Shown here: positions 37,715 through 47,607 of the stretch, piece after piece
How the letters are laid out: every line of letters begins with the position of its first letter
Numbering within the stretch: the stretch's first letter is position 1
Assembly (NCBI GenBank): GCA_007132225.1
Contig: SLPB01000027.1
Span: forward strand, 1 to 59,272
Origin: Bacteroidales bacterium
Lineage (GTDB): Bacteria; Bacteroidota; Bacteroidia; Bacteroidales; PUMT01
DNA length: 59,272 nucleotides
Direction: 5' to 3'
Notes under the pieces: generated by a model
What the model was told of the DNA's origin: nothing
The model's input: the letters and a program-made list of their open reading frames with translations, nothing else
Databases searched by the model: none
Program-made: the position numbers and the translations under genes

Positions 37715-38887
37715 ATGAAAGGAGTATACAAATATCTGAAAGGAGATAAAGTGATCTGGGCTGTGGTCATGTTTTTGTCCATTGTATCACTTCTTGCCGT
37801 ATATAGTTCAACGGGAACTCTTGCCTACAGGTCTCAGGGCGGAAATACAACCTATTATATCCTGAAACACTCTTCTATTTTGATAGTCAGCCTTGGTATC
37901 ATTTTCATTACCCATATGATACCCTTTAAATTTTACTCCCGGTTGTCACAGCTCTTCCTCTTTCTTTCAGTAATAATGCTTGTTATTACGCTCATAATGG
38001 GTACCACTATTAATGAGGCTTCAAGGTGGCTGACACTTCCCGGACTTGGCTTTACCATCCAGACAAGTGATTTTGCCAAACTCTCTCTTATTATGTACCT
38101 TGCCAGGGTGCTTTCACGTAAGCAATATGCGATAAAAGACCTTCATGATTCTTTCTTCAGACTGCTGGTTCCTATACTTGTTGTGTGCGGGTTAATTATG
38201 CCGGCCAACCTTTCAACATCTCTAATCCTCTTTGCCACTTGCATAATCCTGATGTTTATCGGGCGGGTGAGGACCAGATACCTGATTGGACTGGTTCTTT
38301 CGGGAATCCTGTTTTTATCAATTTTTATTGCTATTGCCCTTTATAGCCAGTCAGAGGGAAGGCTTGGCACATGGCGTAACCGTATTGAAAGCTTTGTCAC
38401 CAAATCCGGGGAGGGAAGCTACCAGGTGGAGCAGTCAAAGATCGCAATTGCTACAGGCGGACTGCTTGGAAAGGGTCCGGGAAACAGTTCACAAAGGAAT
38501 TTTCTTCCCCATCCATATTCAGATTTTATTTATGCTATTATTGTTGAAGAATACGGGCTTGTCGGGGGACTGATTGTGTTGTTTTTTTATCTTTGGCTGC
38601 TCTACAGAGCCGGAATAATAGTTAAAAGAAGCTCCCGGACTTTTCCTGCCTTTCTTGCGACAGGACTGACTTTAAGTATTGTTATCCAGGCAATGATCAA
38701 TATGGCAGTGGTGGTTAATCTTTTTCCCGTTACCGGACAGCCACTGCCCCTGGTAAGTATGGGTGGTTCATCTTTGGTTTTTACAAGTATCGCTCTGGGA
38801 ATAATATTAAGCGTCAGTACAGGGGTGCAGAAGGCAACTAAAGCTGAACCTGAAATTGAAGACAACGGCCATGAAGCAGGAAATTAA
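37715..38887 (+). CDS. ftsW: SEDS glycosyltransferase FtsW
   Basis: Septal peptidoglycan polymerase of the SEDS family, partner of FtsI. The 390 residues form about ten helices. The conserved parts are LAVYSSTGTLAY, EASRWLTLPG (catalytic region near the large loop), FAKLSLIMYLAR, the loop with GSYQVEQSKIAIATGGLLGKGPGNSSQRNFLP, and the final GQPLPLVSMGGSSLV. It sits between murD and murG, as is usual, which favours FtsW over RodA. Its 3' end overlaps the murG start by 17 bp. Confidence 0.95.
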   Translation: MKGVYKYLKGDKVIWAVVMFLSIVSLLAVYSSTGTLAYRSQGGNTTYYILKHSSILIVSLGIIFITHMIPFKFYSRLSQLFLFLSVIMLVITLIMGTTINEASRWLTLPGLGFTIQTSDFAKLSLIMYLARVLSRKQYAIKDLHDSFFRLLVPILVVCGLIMPANLSTSLILFATCIILMFIGRVRTRYLIGLVLSGILFLSIFIAIALYSQSEGRLGTWRNRIESFVTKSGEGSYQVEQSKIAIATGGLLGKGPGNSSQRNFLPHPYSDFIYAIIVEEYGLVGGLIVLFFYLWLLYRAGIIVKRSSRTFPAFLATGLTLSIVIQAMINMAVVVNLFPVTGQPLPLVSMGGSSLVFTSIALGIILSVSTGVQKATKAEPEIEDNGHEAGN

Positions 38888-39986
38888 AATAGTAATCAGC
38901 GGAGGTGGAACGGGGGGACACGTTTTTCCTGCCATCGCTATTGCTGATGCTTTAAGGCAAAAGGATAAAAACATCAATATCTTGTTTGTTGGCGCCAAAG
39001 ATAAATTGGAGATGGAGCGCGTTCCTGCTGCCGGGTATTCAATCGAAGGACTTCCCGTTACAGGATTTCAGCGGAGGCTTACCTATAAAAATATATTGTT
39101 TTTCTATAATCTGTTGTTAAGCATGATAAGGGCCGTGAAAATACTGCGAAAATTTAAGCCTGATGTTGTTGTAGGCGTGGGAGGATATGCCAGCGGCCCG
39201 GTTGTCAGGGCGGCAGCGACAAGAGGTATTCCTGTCCTTATCCAGGAACAGAATTCATATGCCGGGGTGACCAACCGGTTACTTGCAAATAAAGCTGATC
39301 GCATATGTGTTGCCTATGAAGGAATGGAAAAATATTTTCCTGCTGAAAAAGTTTTGCTTACAGGAAATCCGGTTCGACTTGATTTACATGATATTTATGG
39401 TAAGCGCCCAGAGGCTAAAAAATTTTTCAGGATTAAAGGTGACAAAAAGATAATGCTTGTGCTGGGCGGAAGCCTGGGAGCAGGAAGCATAAATCAGGTT
39501 ATTTCAAAAAATATTGGAATAATAATAGAAAACGGGATAGAATTAATATGGCAAACCGGAAGAGCAGGGTTTAACTCTGCGAAATTAGTGGCCGACAAAA
39601 CCGGATCAGAAGCAGTTCATGCTTATGAGTTTGTTTCAAGAATGGACCTTGCCTATGCAGCGGCAGACCTGGTAATTTCAAGGGCAGGAGCAATTACTGT
39701 CTCGGAATTGTGCCTTACCGGGAAACCGGCAATACTGGTACCTTCACCAAATGTTGCCGAAGATCATCAGACAAAAAATGCAATGGCCCTGGTTGGTGAA
39801 AATGCTGCATTAATGGTTAAAGATGCTGAATCAGCAGAAAAACTTATTCCCACAGCTATTGACCTGATGAATGACGATAAAAAAATGGAAGATCTGAAGA
39901 AGAATATATCAAAGATGGCTTTACCAGGCTCCGCCGGACAAATAGCAGATGAGATTCTGAAACTTGTTAAACCTGAGCAAGAGTGA
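38871..39986 (+). CDS. murG: UDP-GlcNAc transferase MurG (lipid II synthesis)
   Basis: Membrane-associated GT-B enzyme that adds GlcNAc to lipid I, giving lipid II. I chose the ATG at 38871 (371 residues); a TTG at 38856 would add only five residues. Family motifs: GGGTGGHVFPA (residues 11-21), VVGVGGYASGPVV, QEQNSYAGVTNRLLA, LVLGGSLGAGSIN, the donor-binding SRAGAITVSEL and LVPSPNVAEDHQTKNA. It overlaps ftsW by 17 bp and murC by 4 bp, both signs of translational coupling. Confidence 0.96.
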   Translation: MKQEIKIVISGGGTGGHVFPAIAIADALRQKDKNINILFVGAKDKLEMERVPAAGYSIEGLPVTGFQRRLTYKNILFFYNLLLSMIRAVKILRKFKPDVVVGVGGYASGPVVRAAATRGIPVLIQEQNSYAGVTNRLLANKADRICVAYEGMEKYFPAEKVLLTGNPVRLDLHDIYGKRPEAKKFFRIKGDKKIMLVLGGSLGAGSINQVISKNIGIIIENGIELIWQTGRAGFNSAKLVADKTGSEAVHAYEFVSRMDLAYAAADLVISRAGAITVSELCLTGKPAILVPSPNVAEDHQTKNAMALVGENAALMVKDAESAEKLIPTAIDLMNDDKKMEDLKKNISKMALPGSAGQIADEILKLVKPEQE

Positions 39987-41389
39987 ATATTGATAAAATA
40001 AATATGGTCTATTTTATCGGAGCCGGAGGCATTGGTATGTCTGCTATGGCAAGATATTTTAATGCGCTTGGTAAAAGCACTGCCGGCTATGATCTGACCC
40101 GGACGTCCTTGACCGATAAGCTTATTGCAGAGGGTATAGATATTTCCTTTAATGATGATGAAAAAGTGATACCTCCACCTTTTCTTGATGAAAATTCCAG
40201 GGAGAGTGTTTTGGTTGTATATACTCCCGCTATACCTTCAAAGAATAAAATATTCAGATTCTTTAGAAACAATGGATATAAAGTTATTAAAAGATCAGAA
40301 CTCCTCGGCATACTGGTCAATGAGGGAAAAGGAATAGCTGTGGCGGGGACTCATGGGAAAACTTCTGTTTCCACTTTGATTGCCCATATGCTGAGTCAGT
40401 CAGGCTTTAAATGCAATGCTTTTCTGGGTGGTGTGTCAAAAAACCACAATTCTAATCTGATCTTGTCTGATGATGCCGAACTAATAGTTGTTGAGGCAGA
40501 TGAGTATGACAGGTCCTTTTTGCAGCTATTCCCTTCCACGGCAGTTATTACATCTATGGATCCTGATCACCTTGATATTTACGGGAGCTATGACTTTATG
40601 AAAGTTGCGTTCATGGAATTTTTGCAGCAGGTAAAGCCTGGTGGTACAGTTATATACAGGTATGGGCTCGGGGTTGACAGGGGTTTAAAAAGGGATGTTG
40701 CATCATTTAGTTACGGGCTTGATAACCGTGCTGATTTTTTTGCGGGTAATATTAGAATACCTTGTGACGGATTGCCGGTTTTTGACCTGTTTGCTCCCGA
40801 TTTGGAGTATGAAAATCTGAAGCTTGGGGTTCCCGGACGCTTCAATGTTGAGAATGCCGTGGCTGCTGTTGCAGTTGCCCTTTTTTCAGGTATGAAGGAA
40901 AAAGGGATAAGAGAGGGACTTGAAAATTTTTCAGGGATATACCGCCGGTTTGAAATAAAGATAAATACCCCGGAATGTGTATTTATCGACGATTATGCCC
41001 ATCATCCTGCAGAGCTCCGGGCATCAATTGCGGCAGTCAGGGAAACCTTTCCCGGAAGAAGAATAACAGGGATATTTCAACCACACCTTTATACACGGAC
41101 ACGTGACTTTGCCGGTGAATTTGCTGACAGCCTTGAAGAACTGGATGATCTGATACTTCTTGAGATTTATCCTGCCAGGGAAGAACCTCTGCCCGGTGTT
41201 TCATCTGAATTGATCTACAGCAAAATGAATATGAAAAATAAAATTCTTTGTACCAGAGAAGGGCTTCTGTCTATTATTGCCGGAAAGAAGAATACGGATG
41301 TCCTGATTACTCTGGGTGCAGGGAATATTGATGTTATGGTTGAACCAATAAGGCAGCTTTTGTTAACAAAAATAAAACAGGGTTTATGA
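39983..41389 (+). CDS. murC: UDP-N-acetylmuramate--L-alanine ligase
   Basis: First peptide-stem ligase, adding L-alanine to UDP-MurNAc. The start codon is a GTG at 39983 that overlaps the murG stop (GTGA); an ATG at 40004 would remove only the first seven residues. Visible: FIGAGGIGMSAMA near the N-terminus, ATP loop GTHGKT at 122-127, VVEADEYDRSFLQL, and the C-terminal FIDDYAHHPAELRASI with FQPHLYTRT. Length 468. The stop overlaps the ftsQ ATG (ATGA). Confidence 0.95.
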   Translation: MNIDKINMVYFIGAGGIGMSAMARYFNALGKSTAGYDLTRTSLTDKLIAEGIDISFNDDEKVIPPPFLDENSRESVLVVYTPAIPSKNKIFRFFRNNGYKVIKRSELLGILVNEGKGIAVAGTHGKTSVSTLIAHMLSQSGFKCNAFLGGVSKNHNSNLILSDDAELIVVEADEYDRSFLQLFPSTAVITSMDPDHLDIYGSYDFMKVAFMEFLQQVKPGGTVIYRYGLGVDRGLKRDVASFSYGLDNRADFFAGNIRIPCDGLPVFDLFAPDLEYENLKLGVPGRFNVENAVAAVAVALFSGMKEKGIREGLENFSGIYRRFEIKINTPECVFIDDYAHHPAELRASIAAVRETFPGRRITGIFQPHLYTRTRDFAGEFADSLEELDDLILLEIYPAREEPLPGVSSELIYSKMNMKNKILCTREGLLSIIAGKKNTDVLITLGAGNIDVMVEPIRQLLLTKIKQGL

Positions 41390-42177
41390 GACTTTTAAAA
41401 TTGCTGCTCATATGGGTTGGAATTACTGCCTACCTGATTTTTGCCCTGAGCTTTGTCTCCGACAGACTTGGCACGCAGGTGTGTGGAAAAGTGAGGGTAC
41501 ATATAAAAGACAGTCTGAATAACAATTTTATTTCCAAAGAAGATGCAACAGATATTTTACTTGAAAAAGATCGTAAAATTCTGGGATATCCATTAAGCAA
41601 AATCAATACCCTGGAACTTGAAAAGATTTTGGTCGGAGAATCATTTATTAAAGAAGCTGATGTTTACAAAACAGTTAATGGAGAACTAAGGGTGGATATT
41701 CTGCAGCGAAAGCCCATTTTAAGGATAATCAACAGGCATGGGAAGAGTTATTACCTGGATAGAGAAGGTGTGATATTGCCTGTTTCGCAAAAATATACAA
41801 GCAGGGTTCTTGTTGCAAATGGAAATATTACTGAACCATTTATTGAGGAGAGCACGAGATCAATTTTTGATCTTGATGTACCTGAAGGAATGAGAAATTC
41901 CGTAATCTATAATCTCCATTCACTGGCTTCATTTATATCTGATTCTGAACTCTGGAGGGCCCAGATAGCTCAGATATACGTAAACAGCAAATATGAGTAT
42001 GAATTAATACCAAGGGTTGGAGCTCATATCATATATCTCGGAGATGCACAGGATTATGAAATTAAATTTCATAAGCTGGAAGCTTTTTATTTATACGGAC
42101 TCAATAATAAAGGCTGGAATAGTTATGACAGGATCAACCTTAAATATGAAAATCAGATAGTTTGCACAAAAAGATAA
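41386..42177 (+). CDS. ftsQ: Cell division protein FtsQ
   Basis: Bitopic membrane protein that links FtsL-FtsB to the rest of the divisome. The 263 residues have a very short cytoplasmic end, a membrane helix (about 3-22), a POTRA-like domain (about 32-100; DILLEKDRKILGYPLSKINT then FIKEADVYKTVNGELRVDILQRKP) and a beta domain with DREGVILPV. The ATG overlaps the murC stop by 4 bp, and ftsA starts 4 bp after the stop. Identification relies on POTRA pattern and dcw position; overall conservation is low, as always for FtsQ. Confidence 0.9.
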   Translation: MRLLKLLLIWVGITAYLIFALSFVSDRLGTQVCGKVRVHIKDSLNNNFISKEDATDILLEKDRKILGYPLSKINTLELEKILVGESFIKEADVYKTVNGELRVDILQRKPILRIINRHGKSYYLDREGVILPVSQKYTSRVLVANGNITEPFIEESTRSIFDLDVPEGMRNSVIYNLHSLASFISDSELWRAQIAQIYVNSKYEYELIPRVGAHIIYLGDAQDYEIKFHKLEAFYLYGLNNKGWNSYDRINLKYENQIVCTKR

Positions 42178-42181
42178 TATT

Positions 42182-43519
42182 ATGGGTAAAATAAATAATG
42201 TAGTAGCTGCAATTGACATTGGTACAACTAAGATTGTATCCATTGTAGGCAGAAAAAATGAAAAGAATAAGATCGACATTCTTGCATTTAGCAAGGCTGA
42301 ATCCCGGGGCGTTAAGCGGGGTACTGTTTTGAATATTGAAGATACGGTAAATGCTATCCAGAAAACAGTGGATGAGGTCAGGCAGCATACCGGCAACCCC
42401 GTTTCAGAAGTTTTCGTTGGCATTGCCGGTCAACATGTTAAAAGTATCAGGAACAGGGGTTATATTAACCGGGATTCCTATGATGAGGAGATTACCAGAT
42501 CTGATATACAGGCTCTTGTTGATGATATGTTTAAGATACCCATAGATATTGGAGAGGAAATCATACATGTCCTGCCCCAGAGTTACATTGTCGATAATGA
42601 GCACAATATTAAAAATCCCGTCGGCATGACAGGCAAAAGGCTCGAGGCAAATTTCAATATTGTGATAGGACATGTTGCTTCTGCCAGGAATATTGAGAAA
42701 TGCATCAGCCGGGTAGGCCTCAAAGTCAGGGACCTGATACTTGAGCCCCTGGCTTCTGCTGAGGCTGTACTTACTGAAGATGAAAAAGAAGCAGGTGTCG
42801 CACTAATAGATATTGGAGGCGGCACAACTGATCTGGCAGTCTACTATGACGGAATAATCAGACATACTGCTGTTATTCCCTTTGGTGGTAATGTAGTGAC
42901 TGATGATATTAAACAGGGTTGTTCAATTTTGATGAGGCAGGCTGAATTGCTTAAAATCCAGTTTGGCTCGGCTTTGGGAGAAATTGCACCCGACGACAAG
43001 GTTGTTACCATACCGGGCATCAGTGGCCGTGAACCTAAAGAGATCTCATTTAAGAATCTTGCATATATCATTCAGAGCAGAATGGAAGAGATTATCGATG
43101 CTGCCTCTTTTGAGATTGAGAACTCCGGGTTCTTTGATCATATCAGTGCGGGAATAGTGCTGACGGGAGGAGGTGCATTACTTACCCACCTGTCCCAGCT
43201 GGTAAAATTCCGGACGGGACATGATGTAAGGATTGGTCTTCCCAATGAACACCTGGCCGGGGATCCTGAAGACGAGATCAACCACCCTATGTACTCTACT
43301 GCAGTGGGACTTCTGCTTAAAGCCTATGAGCAGATTGACCATGACAGTTCCGACTTTGATAAATCATCTCACAGAGCAGAAGTTGATCAGGTAGCAGAAG
43401 ATAATCAGGAAGATGAGCTTGTGACCGAAAATAAAAGAGACAGGACAAAAAATAATATATTTGAAAACCTTAAAACAACCATAACCAAAATATTCGAGGA
43501 AGATGATATAAAAATGTGA
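42182..43519 (+). CDS. ftsA: Cell division protein FtsA
   Basis: Actin-like protein that tethers FtsZ filaments to the membrane. The 445 residues carry the phosphate-1 loop AAIDIGTTKIVSIVG near the N-terminus, a 1C (SHS2) domain at about 85-160, the phosphate-2 motif VALIDIGGGTTDLAV, and the adenosine motif GIVLTGGGALL. After a charged, variable linker the C-terminus has a short amphipathic helix (NIFENLKTTITKIFEE), the likely membrane anchor. It follows ftsQ by 4 bp; ftsZ starts 150 bp later, behind two overlapping palindromes. Confidence 0.95.
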   Translation: MGKINNVVAAIDIGTTKIVSIVGRKNEKNKIDILAFSKAESRGVKRGTVLNIEDTVNAIQKTVDEVRQHTGNPVSEVFVGIAGQHVKSIRNRGYINRDSYDEEITRSDIQALVDDMFKIPIDIGEEIIHVLPQSYIVDNEHNIKNPVGMTGKRLEANFNIVIGHVASARNIEKCISRVGLKVRDLILEPLASAEAVLTEDEKEAGVALIDIGGGTTDLAVYYDGIIRHTAVIPFGGNVVTDDIKQGCSILMRQAELLKIQFGSALGEIAPDDKVVTIPGISGREPKEISFKNLAYIIQSRMEEIIDAASFEIENSGFFDHISAGIVLTGGGALLTHLSQLVKFRTGHDVRIGLPNEHLAGDPEDEINHPMYSTAVGLLLKAYEQIDHDSSDFDKSSHRAEVDQVAEDNQEDELVTENKRDRTKNNIFENLKTTITKIFEEDDIKM

Positions 43520-43578
43520 GATAAACATAGCAATTAACCATATAGAGAAAGAGTCTTTTATTACACCCGAAAATAATG

Positions 43579-43598
43579 TAACATGTTATTATAATAAC
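43579..43598 (+). promoter_or_regulatory. Overlapping palindromes in the ftsA-ftsZ gap
   Basis: TAACATGTTA (43579-43588) and GTTATTATAATAAC (43585-43598) are each perfect palindromes and share the bases GTTA. They lie 71 bp before the ftsZ ATG, in the only sizeable gap in the late dcw operon, where an internal ftsZ promoter would be expected. Confidence 0.6.
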
Positions 43599-43669
43599 GG
43601 AACTTTGTTTATTTGAAGCTGACATTTCAAAAAATTCCTGAAAATATATTGAACAATAATTTGATAGTT

Positions 43670-45154
43670 ATGACAAAAAAAAGTGAAATAATGAATTTCG
43701 ATTTGCCCGTTGAACATTCTTCAATCATAAAAGTAATAGGAGTTGGTGGGGGTGGGAGCAATGCAGTTAATCACATGTTCCAGTCGGGCATTAAAGATGT
43801 GAATTTTATTGTTTGCAATACCGATGCACAGGCATTGGAAAACAGTAAAGTTCCTGTTAAAATTCAACTCGGTGAGTCTTTGACCGAAGGCAGGGGGGCC
43901 GGTAACAAACCCGAGATAGGTAAACAGGCCGCCATAGAAAATCTTGATGATGTCATTGAAGGGTTATCTGGCAATACAAAGATGGTCTTTATCACCGCCG
44001 GCCTGGGAGGCGGTACCGGAACAGGTGCTGCTCCTGTTATTGCGAGAGCTGCCAGGGAGATGGGGTTACTGACTATAGCTATTGTAACCATACCATTTAA
44101 ATTTGAAGGTAAAGTGAGAATTAATCAGGCCATTGACGGGATAAATGAGCTCAGAGAGCATGTCGATTCGCTTCTGGTTATTAATAATGAAAAATTGCGT
44201 GAGGTTTTCGGAGATCTTAAGATTAGTGAAGCTTTTTCACAGGCAGATAATGTTCTGACCAGTGCGGCTAAAGGTATTGCTGAGATCATCACTGTTCATG
44301 GTCATGTAAATGTTGACTTTGCAGATGTTAATACGGTAATGTCAGACAGTGGGGTAGCTATTTTAGGGTCAGGAATAGCTGCGGGTGAAGGTCGGGCCAT
44401 TAAGGCTATACAGGATGCTATTTCTTCACCACTGCTTAATAATAATGATATTCGCGGGGCTAAAAATATTTTACTTAATATCACTTCAGGTATTGATGAG
44501 GTAAGTATGGATGAGGTAGGCGAAATAACTGATTTTGTGACTGCAGAGACTGCTGCGAATACTAATATTATTTGGGGTACATGTACGGAGGAGTCACTGG
44601 GAGAGCAAATATCCGTTACAATTATAGCAACAGGTTTTGAATCCAACTCTATCCCGGAACTTTACGCCCGGAGAAAAGATATAGAGAGACTCACACTGAA
44701 TGATTTTCCTGCTCCTGATATCGGATCAGTCAAAGGTGGATTTACTGTAAAAGACAGAAAACAAAAAACATCTGATAGTTTTGAATATGATAATTTGCAA
44801 AGGAGAATTGAATTTGATCTGCGTGGTTCGGGAAGGGATATATATTCCGTTAAGGATGATAGTGCATCCCGAGAAGAAGAGCCGGGATTACATGATCAGC
44901 GAATAAGTGAACGGGCAGAGAAAATAAAGGAGTCGGGCAGCCGGCTTAAAGAAAAAAGCTATTTGGCTGTTAATGAAAGGGAAGAGATAGAGGAGATGGA
45001 ACATCAACCAGCTTTCGAGAGAAAAAAGATAAATATAAATCTTTCCAAAAAATCATCTGATAACCCGGTAAGCCGGTATACTCTTTCAGACGAAGGGGGC
45101 AAAGGCCCGAAGTTCCGGCCGGACAATGGTTACTTGCACGATAATGTGGATTGA
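43670..45154 (+). CDS. ftsZ: Cell division GTPase FtsZ
   Basis: Tubulin-like GTPase that forms the Z-ring. I take the ATG at 43670 (494 residues); the in-frame TTG at 43613 would add a 19-residue extension unlike FtsZ. The GTP-binding domain shows [24 protein letters not shown], the tubulin signature GGGTGTG at 113-119, and [10 protein letters not shown] charged variable linker (about 345-470) follows. The final residues GYLHDNVD resemble the conserved tail I recall for FtsZ of this phylum, used to bind FtsA. Last gene of the dcw cluster, converging with nadB. Confidence 0.96.
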   Translation: MTKKSEIMNFDLPVEHSSIIKVIGVGGGGSNAVNHMFQSGIKDVNFIVCNTDAQALENSKVPVKIQLGESLTEGRGAGNKPEIGKQAAIENLDDVIEGLSGNTKMVFITAGLGGGTGTGAAPVIARAAREMGLLTIAIVTIPFKFEGKVRINQAIDGINELREHVDSLLVINNEKLREVFGDLKISEAFSQADNVLTSAAKGIAEIITVHGHVNVDFADVNTVMSDSGVAILGSGIAAGEGRAIKAIQDAISSPLLNNNDIRGAKNILLNITSGIDEVSMDEVGEITDFVTAETAANTNIIWGTCTEESLGEQISVTIIATGFESNSIPELYARRKDIERLTLNDFPAPDIGSVKGGFTVKDRKQKTSDSFEYDNLQRRIEFDLRGSGRDIYSVKDDSASREEEPGLHDQRISERAEKIKESGSRLKEKSYLAVNEREEIEEMEHQPAFERKKININLSKKSSDNPVSRYTLSDEGGKGPKFRPDNGYLHDNVD

Positions 45155-45199
45155 TAAGGGGGCACTGTTCTTCGGGGGGTGTCAAATAATAAAACCGGA

Positions 45200-46765
45200 T
45201 TATTCGCTGATATAATGACAGCCAACGGAGCGGGTGTTTTTGAGAGCTGCTGCAATTATCAGCTGCGAACTTACTACTGCATTCCGCAGTTCAATTATCT
45301 GTTTGGTTATTTCAGCGCTTTTATAGAATTTAATTATTCGGTGGGCAAAGTAGTCCATATCCGATTCCGCCCTCCGGAGTCCCTTTTGTGTCCGGATAAT
45401 ACCTGCATAATTCCACATGGTAAGCTGGATGGTTTGCATGTCCTGATCTATTAGCAATGGGTCAAAGGGTTCCGCATTAAGGGGATTTTTCCAGTCAGGA
45501 ATGTTTTCATAATGTTCTTTTCTGATTTCATTGCGGTTAAGGATAATCTCCTCAGCTGCGGATTTACCCCAAAGCAGTCCCTCAAGCAATGAGGACGAAG
45601 CAAGCCTGTTCGCTCCATGAAGTCCGGTGCAGGAAACTTCACCAACTGCAAAAAGATTCTTTAATGAAGTCTTGCCTTTCAGGTCGGTTTTTATTCCCCC
45701 GCAAAAATAATGGGCGGCCGGGGTAATTGGAATAGGTTCTTTTGTTATGTCAATACCTCCTTGTTTACAGGTGGAAAAAACTCTTGGAAACCTCTTTTCC
45801 AGTGGTATGCTGCCCTTGTAATGGGATGCAATATCGAGCAACATATATTCCTTGCCGGTTTTGCATATTCTGTCATATACACCACGAGATACCACGTCCC
45901 TGGGTGCCAGGTCTCCCATCTCCGAGTATTCTTTCATAAACTCCTTCCCCTTATGATCCTTCAGCCGGCCACCCTCCCCTCTTAATGACTCTGTAATAAG
46001 AAACCTTTTTATATCCTTGTGAAACAGGCATGTAGGGTGAAACTGTACAAATTCCGCATTGATTATATCTGCACCCGCCCTGTATGCCATGCTTATTCCA
46101 TCTCCTGTTCCTGATACCTGGTTGGTACTGTGATAATAAAGGTTTCCTGTACCACCTGTTGCCAGAATTACTTTATCTGAGAAAAAGGTTTCTGTTTCAC
46201 CCTTATAATTGTTCAGTGCATATACACCGAGAACTTTCCTTTCACGATAAACTTCCTGGGGATCACGTGAATGGTGATTATTTGTTATCAGGTCAATGGC
46301 CGTATAATCGGTCATGAATTTCACTCCCATCTTTTTGGCATGGCTGATGAGGGAATCCTCTATTTTATCACCTGTGTGGTCTTCGTAATGTACTATTCGT
46401 CTTTTGCTGTGAGCAGCTTCCTCTGTGTAATCAATATTTCCCTCTTCTGATTTACTGAATTGAATACCAGCCTCATCTACTAAAAAATCAAATACCAGGG
46501 AAGGCCCCTGTTTTACAAAAAAATCAACCGCTTTCAGATTATTATAGCCCGAACCTGCCCTTAATAAATCATTGCGTAATAATTCAGCAGTATCGCCATC
46601 TGTTGAGGCAATTATTCCACCCTGGGCATAAAAGGTGTTGGTTTCGCTGATGTTTGATTCCTTGGTTATTACAACGACATTAAGATTCTCTTTTTTTAGA
46701 TATATGGCGCAGGTTAATCCCGCCAGGCCTGATCCCACAATTACTGCATCGTAATAATGTCGCAT
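45200..46765 (-). CDS. nadB: L-aspartate oxidase
   Basis: FAD enzyme that oxidises L-aspartate to iminoaspartate, the first step of de novo NAD synthesis. The 521 residues begin with the FAD-binding DAVIVGSGLAGLTCAIYL. They also have the succinate-dehydrogenase-type FYAQGGIIA, FVQFHPTCL, LRGEGGRLKDHKG, LAPRDVVSRGVYD and the late HGANRLASSSLLEGL. It follows nadC by 8 bp on the same strand. nadA (quinolinate synthase) is not in the window. Confidence 0.96.
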   Translation of the reverse strand: MRHYYDAVIVGSGLAGLTCAIYLKKENLNVVVITKESNISETNTFYAQGGIIASTDGDTAELLRNDLLRAGSGYNNLKAVDFFVKQGPSLVFDFLVDEAGIQFSKSEEGNIDYTEEAAHSKRRIVHYEDHTGDKIEDSLISHAKKMGVKFMTDYTAIDLITNNHHSRDPQEVYRERKVLGVYALNNYKGETETFFSDKVILATGGTGNLYYHSTNQVSGTGDGISMAYRAGADIINAEFVQFHPTCLFHKDIKRFLITESLRGEGGRLKDHKGKEFMKEYSEMGDLAPRDVVSRGVYDRICKTGKEYMLLDIASHYKGSIPLEKRFPRVFSTCKQGGIDITKEPIPITPAAHYFCGGIKTDLKGKTSLKNLFAVGEVSCTGLHGANRLASSSLLEGLLWGKSAAEEIILNRNEIRKEHYENIPDWKNPLNAEPFDPLLIDQDMQTIQLTMWNYAGIIRTQKGLRRAESDMDYFAHRIIKFYKSAEITKQIIELRNAVVSSQLIIAAALKNTRSVGCHYISE

Positions 46766-46773
46766 ACCAAAAT

Positions 46774-47604
46774 TTATTTTTCTTTTAAGCTAAAATCAAA
46801 TGCTTTAATTGAGTTGGTCAGATCTCCGGATGAAATATAATCCACTCCCGTACGTGCAACCGACTTAATGTTTTCCAGTGTTATATTTCCGGAGGCTTCT
46901 GTTTCACAGTTTCCGCCTATAATTCTTACTGCTTGAATCATTTCAGCCTCTTTCATGTTATCAAGTAAGATCCTGTCGACTTTACAGCTCAGGGCCGCTT
47001 TTACCTCAGCCATATTCCTGGTTTCAACCACAATTTTATACCTGTCGCCCCACCTGCTTCTGACTTTATCAACTGCTGCACTTATTCCTCCCGAGGCATC
47101 AATGTGGTTATCCTTGATCATTATCATATCAAAAAGGCCCATCCTGTGGTTTCCGCCCCCGCCACATCTGACTGCATATTTCTGCAGCTCCCTAAATGCG
47201 GGAATGGTTTTTCTGGTATCAATCACCAGTGAACGTTTTTCGGCTTCTTTTACATACATGGCGGTCTTTGTAGCAACTCCGGAAAGTATAGACAGGAAAT
47301 TAAGCGCTGTGCGCTCTGCTTTCAATATTGAGGAAACATTTCCGGTAACCTCTGCAATTACATCCTTTTCATTTATGACATCCCCATCATTGAAATATCT
47401 GGAGATTGTTATATTGCGGTCTGTTTTTTTAATTACCCTTTCAAATATATCAATGCCGCAAAGTATACCCTTATCTTTAGCAATTAATTTAAACAAATGC
47501 TGCTCCCTGGTAAAAACCGACTCGGATGTTATGTCACCAATATCATGGAGGTCTTCCTTAAGCGCAAGATCAATCAGAATATCAATTGATGCTGTATAAT
47601 CCAT
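46774..47604 (-). CDS. nadC: Nicotinate-nucleotide pyrophosphorylase (carboxylating)
   Basis: Converts quinolinate and PRPP to nicotinate mononucleotide, with loss of CO2. The 276-residue product has the type II phosphoribosyltransferase layout: ALKEDLHDIGDITSE at the N-terminus, RTALNFLSILSGVAT, DTRKTIPAFRELQKYAVRCGGGGNHRMGLFD (in pieces DTRKTIPAFR, then GGNHRMGLFDMIMIKDNH), and the barrel end EASGNITLENI with GVDYISSGDLTNS. It starts 3 bp after the ppiD stop and ends 8 bp before nadB, so the NAD genes are in one unit with ppiD. Confidence 0.95.
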   Translation of the reverse strand: MDYTASIDILIDLALKEDLHDIGDITSESVFTREQHLFKLIAKDKGILCGIDIFERVIKKTDRNITISRYFNDGDVINEKDVIAEVTGNVSSILKAERTALNFLSILSGVATKTAMYVKEAEKRSLVIDTRKTIPAFRELQKYAVRCGGGGNHRMGLFDMIMIKDNHIDASGGISAAVDKVRSRWGDRYKIVVETRNMAEVKAALSCKVDRILLDNMKEAEMIQAVRIIGGNCETEASGNITLENIKSVARTGVDYISSGDLTNSIKAFDFSLKEK

Positions 47605-47607
47605 CCT

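Noticed and set aside
43613-43669. TTG-initiated extension of FtsZ
   Set aside because: The extension is not FtsZ-like and lies right behind the palindromes; the ATG at 43670 is preferred.
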